Shown: positions 25,470-34,822, counted from the stretch's first letter. The stretch is DNA of 64,000 nucleotides from Pseudanabaena sp. FACHB-2040 (GCF_014696715.1 NZ_JACJQO010000010.1:235309-299308); one strand, 5' to 3'. Notes: generated by a model not told the origin, from the letters alone. Program-made: numbers and translations.

Positions 25470-26831
25470 ATGGCACAAATCTTTATTTCAGCGGCTCACG
25501 GAGGATTTGAGAACGGGGTGCTCGATCCGGGTGCAATCATTCCTGGCACCACCGAAGCAGCAGAGATGATCCGGCTTCGCGACCTGATCGTACCGGAGTT
25601 GCGATCGCGCGGGTTTACTGTCCTTTCGGTTCCCGATGACCTGAGCGCCGCTCAAACCCTCGGCTGGATCAACGCCCGCTGCCGCCTCACCGACGTCTCA
25701 CTAGAGATTCAGGCCGGAGCCTTCAATGACCCAGCGGTGCGAGGGGCTGTGGCCTACCACATTGCCAACAACGAAACCCGTCGCACCCATGCTGAGCTGT
25801 TGATGCTGGCGCTGTTGCGTCGGGTGCCCCAACTCACTAGCCGGGGAGTGCGGCCCGATACCGCCTCTGGGTTTGGCAGTTTAGCATTCACCCGGAACAT
25901 TGCTTGCCCTTCTCTCATCATGGAAGTTGGGTTCCTCTCTAACCCCCAAGACCTAGCCCTGATTCAAAATCGCCGCCGGGATATCGCTTTGGGGTTAGCC
26001 GACGGCCTAGCTGCCTGGAGTAGAGCGGTTAGCGGTACAGGACCCACTCCGGTAACGCCGACTATTCCAACTGTCAACATCACGATCAATGGAGGGGCTT
26101 ACGAGGAAAAGGGCATTCTAATCAGCGACAATGCCTACATTCCTATCGACTTAACCGACCTGCTGGGCGTCAACCTCAGTCAAGACACCAACGTGCGCCG
26201 GGTCAGCTACAACAACATCGTCTACATCAAAGCCGTTGACCTGCGGAACTACAATGTTTCCGTTGGTTGGGATGCCGCCAGCCGCACTGTGCAGCTGCGG
26301 ACGCTCAGCGGTTCTCAGATATGCCCCGGCACCCTAGACCGGATCATGGGGTTTGGTAAGACCTCAGAAATTCAAATGTTGATGTTTCTAAAAGCAAACA
26401 ACGAGGCCGCTGTTAGCCAATATCCCGATCTGCCCAGGCTTTACCGGGAAGAGGCGGCCATTGAAGGGGTCAACCACGACATTGCCTTCAGCCAAATGTG
26501 CGTTGAAACTTCATTCTTGACTTTCAATGGCACGACGCTGCGGCCTGCTCAAAACAATTTTGGCGGCATCGGCTCGGCCACAGGGGGTACAGAGGGCGCT
26601 TCTTTTCCCAGTGCCCGCATTGGTGTGCGGGCTCAGATTCAGCACCTCAAAGCCTACGCCAGCACCGAACCATTGGTGCAGGTGCTGGTTGACCCCCGCT
26701 TCCGCTTTGTCAAGCGTGGGGTAGCGCCATTAGTCAATCAGCTGAGCGGACGCTGGAGTGCAGACCTACAGTACGGCCAAAAGATTATGGCAGTGCTGCG
26801 GCGGCTCTACGAATCCGCAGGGCTACTTTAG
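25470..26831 (+). CDS. N-acetylmuramoyl-L-alanine amidase/glucosaminidase-type wall hydrolase
   Basis: 453 residues in three parts: an amidase_3-like domain (about 3-180), a copper-amine-oxidase-N-like beta domain (about 190-275) and a glucosaminidase domain (about 285-453, with ALSQ-type Glu region VNHDIAFSQMCVETSFLTF and NNFGGIG). Amidase_3 enzymes cut the amide between muramic acid and the stem peptide using zinc bound by His, Glu and His. Here His10 and Glu29 or Glu32 are present, but the second His (normally in a SIHANA-like motif) is Gln81 in LEIQAGA. Glu152 remains in MEVGFLSNP. The amidase half may be impaired. No classical signal peptide is seen. Confidence 0.85.
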   Translation: MAQIFISAAHGGFENGVLDPGAIIPGTTEAAEMIRLRDLIVPELRSRGFTVLSVPDDLSAAQTLGWINARCRLTDVSLEIQAGAFNDPAVRGAVAYHIANNETRRTHAELLMLALLRRVPQLTSRGVRPDTASGFGSLAFTRNIACPSLIMEVGFLSNPQDLALIQNRRRDIALGLADGLAAWSRAVSGTGPTPVTPTIPTVNITINGGAYEEKGILISDNAYIPIDLTDLLGVNLSQDTNVRRVSYNNIVYIKAVDLRNYNVSVGWDAASRTVQLRTLSGSQICPGTLDRIMGFGKTSEIQMLMFLKANNEAAVSQYPDLPRLYREEAAIEGVNHDIAFSQMCVETSFLTFNGTTLRPAQNNFGGIGSATGGTEGASFPSARIGVRAQIQHLKAYASTEPLVQVLVDPRFRFVKRGVAPLVNQLSGRWSADLQYGQKIMAVLRRLYESAGLL

Positions 26832-26979
26832 AGGCAGCAGGCACAGCAATGCCGGGATTTCTCAGCTTGGTTCATTTCCAGTAAGGGGTGGTATCTTTAA
26901 TGGCGAGTCATCCAACCGCTGGGCCACGCCTGCTTGCAGTTTTTCCTTGAAAATCAACTCAGCAATCGTTGCAAAGCTT

Positions 26980-28125
26980 ATGACACAGGTACAATGGCCT
27001 ACTCGCCTAGCTCCCCTTAGCCGTCAGGTGCGGCGCTCCTTGATGCAGGTAGGCAGTGCTGCCCTGCTCTGGGGCTTGGTTGCGCTCCCTGGGCTAGCCG
27101 CTCCAGAACTGCGTGTGGCCATTCGTGAAAATACGGCAGCGCTGACAGTAGGCAGTTCGACGACTGCAGTAGTGCGCGATCGCAACGGTCAAGGGTTGGG
27201 CCAGCTGCCCGGGGGGCGCTCCATTAGCGTGGCCTCGGAAAATGGCAGAGTGCGGCTAGCTACCTGGCTAGGAGACGCCTTCTGGGTTGAACCCACCGAG
27301 GGCGGCTACATTTTTATTGGCGATCGCTGGTATCGAGGGCGGGTACTGGTCACGCCTGGGCCCAATGGCATCACTGCTGTTAACTTTGTCGATCTAGAAG
27401 CCTACCTCTACAGCGTTTTAGGCGGTGAAATGCCAGTCAGCTGGCCCCTAGAAGCGTTAAAGTCCCAGGCCGTTGCGGCCCGCTCCTATGCGCTCTATCA
27501 TCGCAACCGAGCCCAGGCCCGCCCCTACGACGTAGCGAGCACCACGGCTTCCCAGGTGTATAAGGGGCTGGAGTCAGAAGCCCAAAGCACCCGCACCGCC
27601 GTTGATGCTACCCGAGGCCAGGTATTGACCCACGGCGGCCAGGTAATCGAAGCCGTCTTCCACTCTTCCTCGGGCGGCTACACCGAAAACGTAGAAGATG
27701 TCTGGCAGCGCCCCGTTCCCTACCTGCGAGCCGTACAGGATTATGATGTCGGCGCACCCGTTTACCAATGGTCTGTCTCGATGCCGATGGGAGATTTCCA
27801 GCGGCGCATCTCTGGGGTCGGCCAACTAGTCGCCGCTGTACCCGAACGCACCACTCCCCGTGGGCGCGTAGTTTCTCTACGTCTGCAGGGCAATGGTGGC
27901 AGCCGCGTCATGAGCGGCAACGAAGTGCGCCAAGCTCTGAGCCTACGCAGCACCCTGTTCTCCATCTCTGTAGCAGGCGACATGGTCAACATCTCTGGAC
28001 GTGGCTACGGCCACGGCCTAGGCATGAGTCAGTGGGGAGCCCACAACATGGCCAGTCAGGGCCGTTCTTACCGAGATATTTTGACCCATTACTACATGGG
28101 GACAACGTTGGCTCAAATGCAGTAG
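26980..28125 (+). CDS. SpoIID/LytB domain protein
   Basis: 381 residues from the ATG at 26980; an upstream in-frame start at 26758 would overlap the amidase gene. A signal peptide (hydrophobic stretch ending LPGLAAPELR, about residues 22-41) indicates export. The SpoIID domain shows YLYSVLGGEMPVSWPLEALK, QAVAARSYALYH and the terminal GRGYGHGLGMSQWGAHNMA. SpoIID of sporulating bacteria is a lytic transglycosylase acting on denuded glycan; the cyanobacterial homologues presumably remodel peptidoglycan. It follows the wall hydrolase by 148 bp, so the two may act together. Confidence 0.92.
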   Translation: MTQVQWPTRLAPLSRQVRRSLMQVGSAALLWGLVALPGLAAPELRVAIRENTAALTVGSSTTAVVRDRNGQGLGQLPGGRSISVASENGRVRLATWLGDAFWVEPTEGGYIFIGDRWYRGRVLVTPGPNGITAVNFVDLEAYLYSVLGGEMPVSWPLEALKSQAVAARSYALYHRNRAQARPYDVASTTASQVYKGLESEAQSTRTAVDATRGQVLTHGGQVIEAVFHSSSGGYTENVEDVWQRPVPYLRAVQDYDVGAPVYQWSVSMPMGDFQRRISGVGQLVAAVPERTTPRGRVVSLRLQGNGGSRVMSGNEVRQALSLRSTLFSISVAGDMVNISGRGYGHGLGMSQWGAHNMASQGRSYRDILTHYYMGTTLAQMQ

Positions 28126-28267
28126 GGAGCAAGGGGAGCAGGGAAGATGGGAGAGATGGAAGAGTAGGGGAGGTAGGGAAGAACTTTCAAACCACGCTGT
28201 CCCTCCTCACCTGCCCCACCCTTCTCACCTTCGCCTGCTCCCGCCGCCTTGCCTTCCGCCCCCCCTC
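28126..28267. repeat. Purine/pyrimidine-arm intergenic element
   Basis: Directly after the SpoIID stop, a G/A-rich arm (GGGGAGCAGGGAAGATGGGA and onward to about 28185) is followed by a C/T-rich arm (about 28198-28267). On one strand the arms are imperfectly complementary, so a long hairpin is possible. Related elements occur at 23296, 29180 and 49160. Confidence 0.55.
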
Positions 28268-28306
28268 AGCGGTAAGCTCAGGCCACTGAATTGGTTGGGA
28301 TTAATC

Positions 28307-29155
28307 ATGGTCATTGCAGAGCAGCGAATCAAGGTGGGCAAGCTAACTTGGTTCTATCGGGAGGCTGAGCCCGTAGGGACGAGCGATCGCCTGCCGGTGC
28401 TGCTGCTGCATGGGCTAGTGGCTCAGAGCTATAGCTGGCGCAAGGTCATGCCGGCTCTAGCGGAGCAGGGATTTCGTGCGATCGCACCTGACTGGATTGG
28501 CCACGGCTTTTCTGACAAGCCCGATCGGCGTGACTTTTCCTACACGGCAGAAGCTTTTGTGGAGGCGCTAGCGGAATTTGTGGAGGCGCTGGAGCTGGCT
28601 CGGTTTCACCTGGTCGTACAGGGGTTTTTAGGCAGTGTAGGGCTGCTATATGCGCTGCGCTACCCAGATCGGGTTGAGCGGTTGGCGATTCTCAATGCAC
28701 CGATTAGTCCGGAGGCAAAGCTGCCCTGGAAGATTAAGCAGTTCGGCATTCCCTTGGTAGGCGATATGCTGACCCAAGATCCAATCCTGGTTGATCGCAC
28801 GTTGGAAGGGGGTGGCCCTTATCAGGTAGATGATGCCGATCTCGACGTGTACCGCCGCCCTTTCTTGAAAAGCTCGGATGTAGGGCGGGCGCTGCTGGCC
28901 ACGGTGCAGGGGCTAAATTTGGCCAAAGTCACGCCAGAAATTGCTGCCGGACTTCCCCAGAGAACCCATCCTACCTTGCTGCTTTGGGGCCTTGACGACC
29001 CCTGGCTGCCCCTTAGTTTGGCCGAAGCTTGTTTTGAGACTCTGCAGGACGGAGATCTGGTGAAGCTAGATCAGGTCGGCCATTATGCTCAGGAAGACTG
29101 GGCAGAAAAAGTAGCAGAGGCGATCAGTCCTTTTCTCAGAAAAATGGCCGTTTAA
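28307..29155 (+). CDS. Alpha/beta-hydrolase-fold protein lacking a standard nucleophile
   Basis: 282 residues from the ATG at 28307. The fold is clear from LLLHGLVAQSYSWRKVMPAL, PDWIGHGFSDKP, LLWGLDDPWLPL and the final HYAQEDW. At the nucleophile elbow, where enzymes have G-x-S-x-G or Q-D-W-G-G, this protein reads VVQGFLGS, placing Gly106 at the nucleophile position. Plant and other cyanobacterial relatives, as I recall them, share a QGFL-type elbow, so this may be a family trait rather than damage. The acid (Asp in GLDDPW) and the late His are kept. Function unknown. Confidence 0.82.
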   Translation: MVIAEQRIKVGKLTWFYREAEPVGTSDRLPVLLLHGLVAQSYSWRKVMPALAEQGFRAIAPDWIGHGFSDKPDRRDFSYTAEAFVEALAEFVEALELARFHLVVQGFLGSVGLLYALRYPDRVERLAILNAPISPEAKLPWKIKQFGIPLVGDMLTQDPILVDRTLEGGGPYQVDDADLDVYRRPFLKSSDVGRALLATVQGLNLAKVTPEIAAGLPQRTHPTLLLWGLDDPWLPLSLAEACFETLQDGDLVKLDQVGHYAQEDWAEKVAEAISPFLRKMAV

Positions 29156-29179
29156 AGCATCTGAGTCGGTTGATTTTAG

Positions 29180-29330
29180 GAAGATGGGTAGAGATGGAGA
29201 AGCTGGTCAATCAGATCCGCCGCCGGAAGACCTAGTGTAAAGACGGGGGGCAAGGAGACGCGGGGATGCGGGGAACTCTCAACAGTGATTTATCTCCCTC
29301 ATTTTCTCTATCTCCCTGCGTTTCAGGATC
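29180..29330. repeat. Purine/pyrimidine-arm intergenic element
   Basis: G/A-rich segments (GAAGATGGGTAGAGATGGAG near 29181; GGAGACGCGGGGATGCGGGG near 29253) are followed by a C/T-rich arm (CTCCCTCATTTTCTCTATCT near 29295). The GACGCGGGGA unit recurs in the element at 49160. Confidence 0.5.
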
Positions 29331-29458
29331 TGTCAAGCTGCGCTATTTGAGAGGCGGCGTTTTTTTGTAATTCTGGTGGGGAAAACTGGTATTACGTGTT
29401 GCTATATCAGGGGGTGGTCTACCGCCTGGGTAGCCTAAGCCATCCAACCCTTAAAACG

Positions 29459-32458
29459 ATGCCAGTACTCAGCTCTACAAATCAGATTTACCATCTGCTT
29501 GAGTTCACCTGCGACGAAAAAGATGAGCTGATCGTTCTAGATAACGCAACCTACTCGATAGGTCGCGACCCGAGTAATTCAATTGTCATTAGCTCATCAT
29601 CAGTCTCTAGGCAACATGCCATTTTGCTTAGGGTGGCTGTGCCCGATAGCCACCAGCACTTATTCCAAATTGTAGACGGCAGCTTATCTGGCAAAAAAAG
29701 CACAAACGGCATCTACATCAACGGTAAAAAACATACCTCCTACGTTCTCAAACATGGAGACGAAGTCGCTCTAGGGAGTGCGATTAGAGCTACCTACTAC
29801 AACTTTTATGCTCCTGTCGGATTGGAAGATCCGCAGGAGCTTAAAGCGGCTCTAGTGGGCCAGTTTTCAGAAGGTAGTAGGGAACTCGAAACGGTGATCG
29901 TTTCACAGGAGGAACGCCGAGAATTTTCGGATTTAGCTCTTTTGCATCTAGCCACCTTCCCAGAGCTAATTCCTAACCCAATTATTGAAATCAATACAGA
30001 AGGTAATATTACTTACCTTAACCCCAAAGCAATCAGCCTCTTTCCAGACATTCGAGAGAGAAATATAGCCCACCCCGTCCTAGAGGGAATTATTCAAGCT
30101 ACTCACAACCTACTAGAAAAATCATATACTCGAGAAATTGAATACAATTCAGCTATTTACGAAGAGACCATTCATCAAATTAAAGAGAATGACCTGATCC
30201 GAATCTTTTTGTTCGATATTACTGAGAAAAAGCAGGCAGAAGCTGCTCGACTTCAAGCTGAGAAGAAATATCGAAGCATTTTTGTTAATGCCGTTGAGGG
30301 TTTATTTCAAACTACTTTAGAAGGAGCATATCTCGCAGCAAATCCCAAGCTCGCTCACATCTGTGGCTACAGTTCGGCTGAAGATCTGATGAACCAGGTT
30401 TTGAATATTGGGGAATGCCTCTACGTAGATAAGACCCGTCGAAATAAGTTTGTCGAAACCGTCAAATTAACAGGCATAGTTTTCGATTTTGAATCTCAGA
30501 TCTATCGTCAGGATGGTAGCATAATCTGGATTTCAGAAAATGCTCGAGCGATTTATGATAAGAGCCATCAGTGTATTGGGTTTGAAGGCTCTGTCCAAGA
30601 CATTACGGAGCGCAAAATAGCTGAAGCAGAACTCCTAAAGCGAGATCGCCTTCTGGAAGCGGTTTCCCAGGCAGCAAATTGTCTTTTAATTAACCTTGAT
30701 TTTCAAGCAGCAATGCTATCGGCGCTCTCCATTGTTGGAGAAGCTATTGAAGCTGATCAAATGCTGCTGTGCAGTCATGCTTCAGCAAAAAGCTTAGAGC
30801 GCTCAGCCGTCACTATTGAGTTTGAGTGGGTTAAAGAAGCCTCGAACTCTTCCAGCCAACTCAGCTGGCAAGAACAAACCCACAGCGAACAGGGTCTTTC
30901 TCACTGGCTTAGAAAACTATCTGATGGCCAGATCATTGTAGGAACAGCTAACGATCTGCCGCTTTCAGAAGAGCTTTTTTTGCAGACTAGTGGCTGTCAA
31001 TCTATTTTGCTGGTGCCACTCATTTTAGCAGGGTCTTTCTGGGGGTTCCTTAGAGTGGCCAGTCGGCAGCCTCGCCTTTGGTCGTCTCATGAGGTAGCAA
31101 CTTTGTCTACCATTGCTGCTAACATTGGGGGCGCAATTCAGCGTCAGCAGGTTGAAGATAGCATTCGTCATCGGGCTTTACACGATGTCTTAACAGGGCT
31201 GCCCAATCGTATGCTCTTTAATGAGCAGCTTAGTCTATGCCTCAAAAACGCTGACCGAACCCAAAAGAATCTAGCGGTAATGTTCCTTGATTTGGACCGC
31301 TTCAAAACGATTAACGACACTCTAGGTCATACCATCGGCGATCAGCTTCTACAGCTGGTTTCTCAACGGCTAGAAATTTCGGTTCGGGTTGGAGACGTGG
31401 TAGCGAGATGGGGAGGCGATGAGTTCATTATTCTGCTGCCTAGCCTTGAAACTTTTCAAGATGCCAACCACGTTGCAGCGAGGATCATTGCCAATCTGGA
31501 CAATGTTTTTACCATTGAATCTCATGAACTTTATGTCACAGGCAGCATTGGCATTGCTTTATTAGAAAACGATACAGTGGATGCTGAAACTCTGATTAGA
31601 AGAGCAGATATTGCACTATATCAGGTTAAGGAGTTAGGCCGAAATGGCTATCAGATATACCATTCCTCAATGGATTCTAGGTCACCAGAAACATTGCTCC
31701 TAGAAAAGGATTTGCGTCACGCTCTAGAGCGAAATGAACTACGAGTGTTTTATCAACCTCGCATCAACATCAGCAGCGGGGAAATTGATGGGATGGAAGC
31801 TTTGGTTCGCTGGCAGCATCCCGAGATGGGGCTGGTAGGCCCCAATAAATTCATTCCTATTGCTGAGGAAAATGGGCTGATTATTCCGATTGGGGAATGG
31901 GTTTTGAGGCAAGCCTGTGATCAAAATAAACTTTGGCAGAGAGCGGGGCTGCGACCTATCCGAGTTTCTGTAAATCTCTCACCTAAGCAGTTTCGGCAGC
32001 CTAATCTAGTTAAGATAATTACGGGTATTTTAGCTGAAACCAATTTAGAGCCTCATTTTCTAGAGCTAGAGGTGACTGAATCAACAGCTATTAACGACAT
32101 TCAATTTACAGAAGAACTATTTCAGCGTTTGGAAGAGATGGGCATTCAGCTGTCTATTGATGATTTTGGTACTGGGCACTCTTCCTTGAGTCGGCTGCAG
32201 TTTCTACCCTTCAATCACCTCAAGATTGACAAGTCTTTTGTTCAAGATCTCACGCACAACAAAAAAGTCTCTCATATCATCTCAACCATCGTGGCACTGG
32301 GTAAAAGCCTGGGCCTTAGTATTGTGGCAGAAGGCGTTGAGACGGTTCAGCAGCTTGATTTCTTAAAGTCTATTGATTGTGAAACAGCTCAGGGATTTTT
32401 CTTTTACCGACCAGTTCCTGCAGATGAGGCTACTCGATTATTAAGGGATTCTGATTAG
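29459..32458 (+). CDS. FHA-PAS-PAS-GAF-GGDEF-EAL signalling protein
   Basis: 999 residues from the ATG at 29459; a GTG at 29396 would add 21 residues. Order: FHA domain (about 15-100, with YSIGRDPSNS and SVSRQHAI), PAS (about 170-255), PAS-PAC (about 265-390), GAF (about 400-555), GGDEF (about 575-735) and EAL (about 745-995). The diguanylate cyclase site GGDEF (near 651) is intact, and the inhibitory RxxD site (RVGD) lies five residues before it. The phosphodiesterase signature MEALVRWQHP is also intact. It could make or degrade cyclic di-GMP. The FHA domain would bind phosphothreonine, linking it to Ser/Thr kinases. No membrane segment is seen, so it is cytoplasmic. It is monocistronic. Confidence 0.95.
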   Translation: MPVLSSTNQIYHLLEFTCDEKDELIVLDNATYSIGRDPSNSIVISSSSVSRQHAILLRVAVPDSHQHLFQIVDGSLSGKKSTNGIYINGKKHTSYVLKHGDEVALGSAIRATYYNFYAPVGLEDPQELKAALVGQFSEGSRELETVIVSQEERREFSDLALLHLATFPELIPNPIIEINTEGNITYLNPKAISLFPDIRERNIAHPVLEGIIQATHNLLEKSYTREIEYNSAIYEETIHQIKENDLIRIFLFDITEKKQAEAARLQAEKKYRSIFVNAVEGLFQTTLEGAYLAANPKLAHICGYSSAEDLMNQVLNIGECLYVDKTRRNKFVETVKLTGIVFDFESQIYRQDGSIIWISENARAIYDKSHQCIGFEGSVQDITERKIAEAELLKRDRLLEAVSQAANCLLINLDFQAAMLSALSIVGEAIEADQMLLCSHASAKSLERSAVTIEFEWVKEASNSSSQLSWQEQTHSEQGLSHWLRKLSDGQIIVGTANDLPLSEELFLQTSGCQSILLVPLILAGSFWGFLRVASRQPRLWSSHEVATLSTIAANIGGAIQRQQVEDSIRHRALHDVLTGLPNRMLFNEQLSLCLKNADRTQKNLAVMFLDLDRFKTINDTLGHTIGDQLLQLVSQRLEISVRVGDVVARWGGDEFIILLPSLETFQDANHVAARIIANLDNVFTIESHELYVTGSIGIALLENDTVDAETLIRRADIALYQVKELGRNGYQIYHSSMDSRSPETLLLEKDLRHALERNELRVFYQPRINISSGEIDGMEALVRWQHPEMGLVGPNKFIPIAEENGLIIPIGEWVLRQACDQNKLWQRAGLRPIRVSVNLSPKQFRQPNLVKIITGILAETNLEPHFLELEVTESTAINDIQFTEELFQRLEEMGIQLSIDDFGTGHSSLSRLQFLPFNHLKIDKSFVQDLTHNKKVSHIISTIVALGKSLGLSIVAEGVETVQQLDFLKSIDCETAQGFFFYRPVPADEATRLLRDSD

Positions 32459-32749
32459 CAGCGCTTAACCTAAATGGCGAGAATTTATGACTGTATATGC
32501 TACAGCAGTCAAGCTCTCCTGTGTCTTCAATCTTTCTGGGAACGTGGCAATAAACTAGATGGGGGAGGAGCGATTGCTAGACACTCTCGATAGACAGAAT
32601 TAGCATCTTAAAAAGTGTCTGAAAAGTATTTCATTTGACAGTTTGGCTATATGAGAGGGTTCCTTAGACTTTGTTAAGTAGTTTGAAGAGGTGCCTCATG
32701 AATTTTATGAGCGCCTGATGAAAACGCCTGACGAAATTAGGAATTCTCT

Positions 32750-33217
32750 ATGACTTACACCACCGACAATCAAGCAATCAACCAACCTCTAGAAAAATTT
32801 CAGCAGTTTGATGCTGACACTCAGCTAGCTCTGCTTTGGTTTGGCTACCTGGATATCAAAGATCAGCTAAATCCGGCTCCTGGCGCTGATGTAGAAACCC
32901 TGGGGCAGGCCCTAGTTGATCAAGTAAAAGCTATGCCTAAGGAGGAGCAGCTGCAGGCCCAGCGTGACGTTGCTACCGGTGCAGATACGCCTGTTAGTCG
33001 GGGATATGGTGCTCTGAGCTCCAGCGTGAAGCTCGAGTTTTGGCTGCTGCTGGCTCAATGTATGGAAGAAGGCTCTGTAATCAATGTCCCCAGTGACTAT
33101 GAGCTGCCCGAGAATACTAGCGAATTTGTTGGCATGATCCAGCAACTCGATCTCGAAGACCGAGTTACTTTTACCCGCAGTGCAGTGTCTCACATGGGAT
33201 TCAAGACAGGTCAGTAG
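32750..33217 (+). CDS. Helical carotenoid protein (OCP N-terminal domain homologue)
   Basis: 155 residues. It matches only the all-helical carotenoid-binding N-terminal domain of the orange carotenoid protein; the C-terminal NTF2-like sensor domain is absent by design, not truncated. LALLWFGYLDIKDQLNPAPG near residue 27 corresponds to the conserved carotenoid pocket including Trp and Tyr. GALSSSVKLEFWLLLAQCM is the second characteristic helix pair. Helical carotenoid proteins quench singlet oxygen, and some quench phycobilisomes; the clade cannot be told here. It stands alone, with a strong hairpin after it and no C-terminal-domain homologue nearby. Confidence 0.93.
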   Translation: MTYTTDNQAINQPLEKFQQFDADTQLALLWFGYLDIKDQLNPAPGADVETLGQALVDQVKAMPKEEQLQAQRDVATGADTPVSRGYGALSSSVKLEFWLLLAQCMEEGSVINVPSDYELPENTSEFVGMIQQLDLEDRVTFTRSAVSHMGFKTGQ

Positions 33218-33590
33218 CTGCTGCTGAGTACGGCCTTAGTCAAAAATTCGCTTAAAGCATAGCTCGTGTTTGCCAGGAGTAGACCTAGAAGTCTACTCCT
33301 GGTATTTGATTGGCAAAAAGCGTGAAAGAACAGCGTTTTTCTAACTCTTGTGGGGCGAGCAGCCTTAACCTAACTGTCCATTAACCCTAAGCCTAGCTCT
33401 TTGAGCAGCCGTACTAAGCATTAAGAAAGTCTGACTTTTTTCTGTCCGCAGGGAGGCCATTCTATTAGTTAAGATTGGGTTAAATAAGGGAGAAATGCAC
33501 TCTCTCACAAGAACCAGCAACTAAATTTTGGAACTCTCCTCCTTCAGTGCTCGGGGGAGGAATTGTCATGTTTAAACGAAGGTGAATGCC
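33218..33590. other. Intergenic region between HCP and CHAD genes
   Basis: 373 bp with no credible gene. A perfect hairpin lies at 33273-33302. The 3' end carries the Shine-Dalgarno AAGGTGA close before the ATG at 33591. The central AT-rich part probably contains the CHAD gene promoter. Confidence 0.5.
33273..33302 (+). terminator. Hairpin terminator after the carotenoid protein gene
   Basis: CCAGGAGTAGAC (33273-33284) and GTCTACTCCTGG (33291-33302) form a perfect 12-bp stem with loop CTAGAA, followed by TATTTGATT. Confidence 0.65.
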
Positions 33591-34802
33591 ATGGTTGGTG
33601 CTAAATATGAAACTCTGGGCAGTTTGGCTCAAGCTGCGATCGCAAAGTACCTAAAGCAGGCTACTCGTCGCGAAGATGCCGTCTTGGCCGATACCGACCC
33701 TGAAGAACTGCACCAGATGCGAGTGGCCATGCGGCGTTTGCGAACAGCCCTGCAGGTGTTCCAGCCCGGTATTACCATCCCAAAAGCTGGTAAGGAACCT
33801 CGCGTGGCAGATGTCGCCCGCCAGTTGGGAGAACTGCGTGACCTAGACGTGATTGAGGAAACACTGCGGCAGCGTTTCCTGCCAGAGTTGCCGCAGGCTG
33901 AGCAGACTGCTCTAGAAACTGCTTTCACAGCGCTGGCTCGTCGTCGCGTTCGCGTTTTTAAGCAGGTCAAGCAGCTGCTGGAGGGGGAAAAATACCGCCA
34001 ACTCAAAAAGGGCCTGAAGGGTTGGCTGAAGCAGCCCGATTTAGATGCGATCGCAGCTCTACCGGCCGCAACTGCCATGCCCGATCTGGTGCTGCCTTTG
34101 GTTAGTCGGCTCTGGCTACATCCTGGTTGGTTGATCGGCACCACCGAAACCCTTGAGATCGACACCCAGCTTGATCCCGCCGCTGTTGATGAGTTGATTG
34201 ATCAAAACAGCGAGCCCCTGCACAGCCTGCGCAAGCAAATCAAGCGCGTTCGCTACCAACTCAAGCTGATCGAAGACCTTTATGGCGATGCTCTCACAGC
34301 CGAGCTGGACAACTTAGAAGCCATGCAGGAAACTCTGGGCCAGCTCCAAGACAGCATGATCCTGGCCGATTTTCTAGAAGAGGCGATACCTGATGCCCGC
34401 AACCAAATTCCCTCTCTGTTTTCCCAACTGGCAGACAACCGCTATAAGGCTTGGCAGCAGTGGCAGTCTCTCCAGCAAACTTACCTCGACCCTGCTATGC
34501 GGCATCACCTACGGCTTGTCCTCCTGACACCAGAGGCCCCAGGCGCTGAACCGCCCGCCAAAGTAGAAAAAGATTCAAAAGTAGAAGCACCCCCAGAGAC
34601 AGAAAATCCGGCAGCAGCGGTCCAAGAGCGGCCTGAACCCACTGAACAATCTAATACCGTTGCCCCACAGCGCCCCGTCACCGCAACTGCTCAGCCAACC
34701 CAGGCCAAAATAGATGCCAAAGGCGGCAAAACTACTTTCAAAACGATGCTCAAGGCAAAGGGCAAACGGCAGAAGACAAAAGGCATGGGGCAGCAGGGCT
34801 AG
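33591..34802 (+). CDS. CHAD domain protein
   Basis: 403 residues from the ATG at 33591, chosen over a GTG at 33582 because AAGGTGA sits correctly before it. The CHAD domain (about residues 10-305) is helical with conserved basic and His residues: LHQMRVAMRRLRTALQVFQP, RQLGELRDLDV and LRKQIKRVRYQLKLIEDLYGD. CHAD domains bind polyphosphate and often target polyphosphate granules. The last ~95 residues are Pro/Glu/Ala-rich, presumably disordered, ending in a strongly basic tail (KAKGKRQKTKG). No CYTH triphosphatase partner is nearby. Confidence 0.9.
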   Translation: MVGAKYETLGSLAQAAIAKYLKQATRREDAVLADTDPEELHQMRVAMRRLRTALQVFQPGITIPKAGKEPRVADVARQLGELRDLDVIEETLRQRFLPELPQAEQTALETAFTALARRRVRVFKQVKQLLEGEKYRQLKKGLKGWLKQPDLDAIAALPAATAMPDLVLPLVSRLWLHPGWLIGTTETLEIDTQLDPAAVDELIDQNSEPLHSLRKQIKRVRYQLKLIEDLYGDALTAELDNLEAMQETLGQLQDSMILADFLEEAIPDARNQIPSLFSQLADNRYKAWQQWQSLQQTYLDPAMRHHLRLVLLTPEAPGAEPPAKVEKDSKVEAPPETENPAAAVQERPEPTEQSNTVAPQRPVTATAQPTQAKIDAKGGKTTFKTMLKAKGKRQKTKGMGQQG

Positions 34803-34822
34803 CCTCTGGGAGTGTAGCAAAA

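Noticed and set aside
33591..34802. CHAD protein as part of a CYTH-CHAD polyphosphate pathway cluster
   Set aside because: No CYTH domain, ppk or ppx gene is found nearby.
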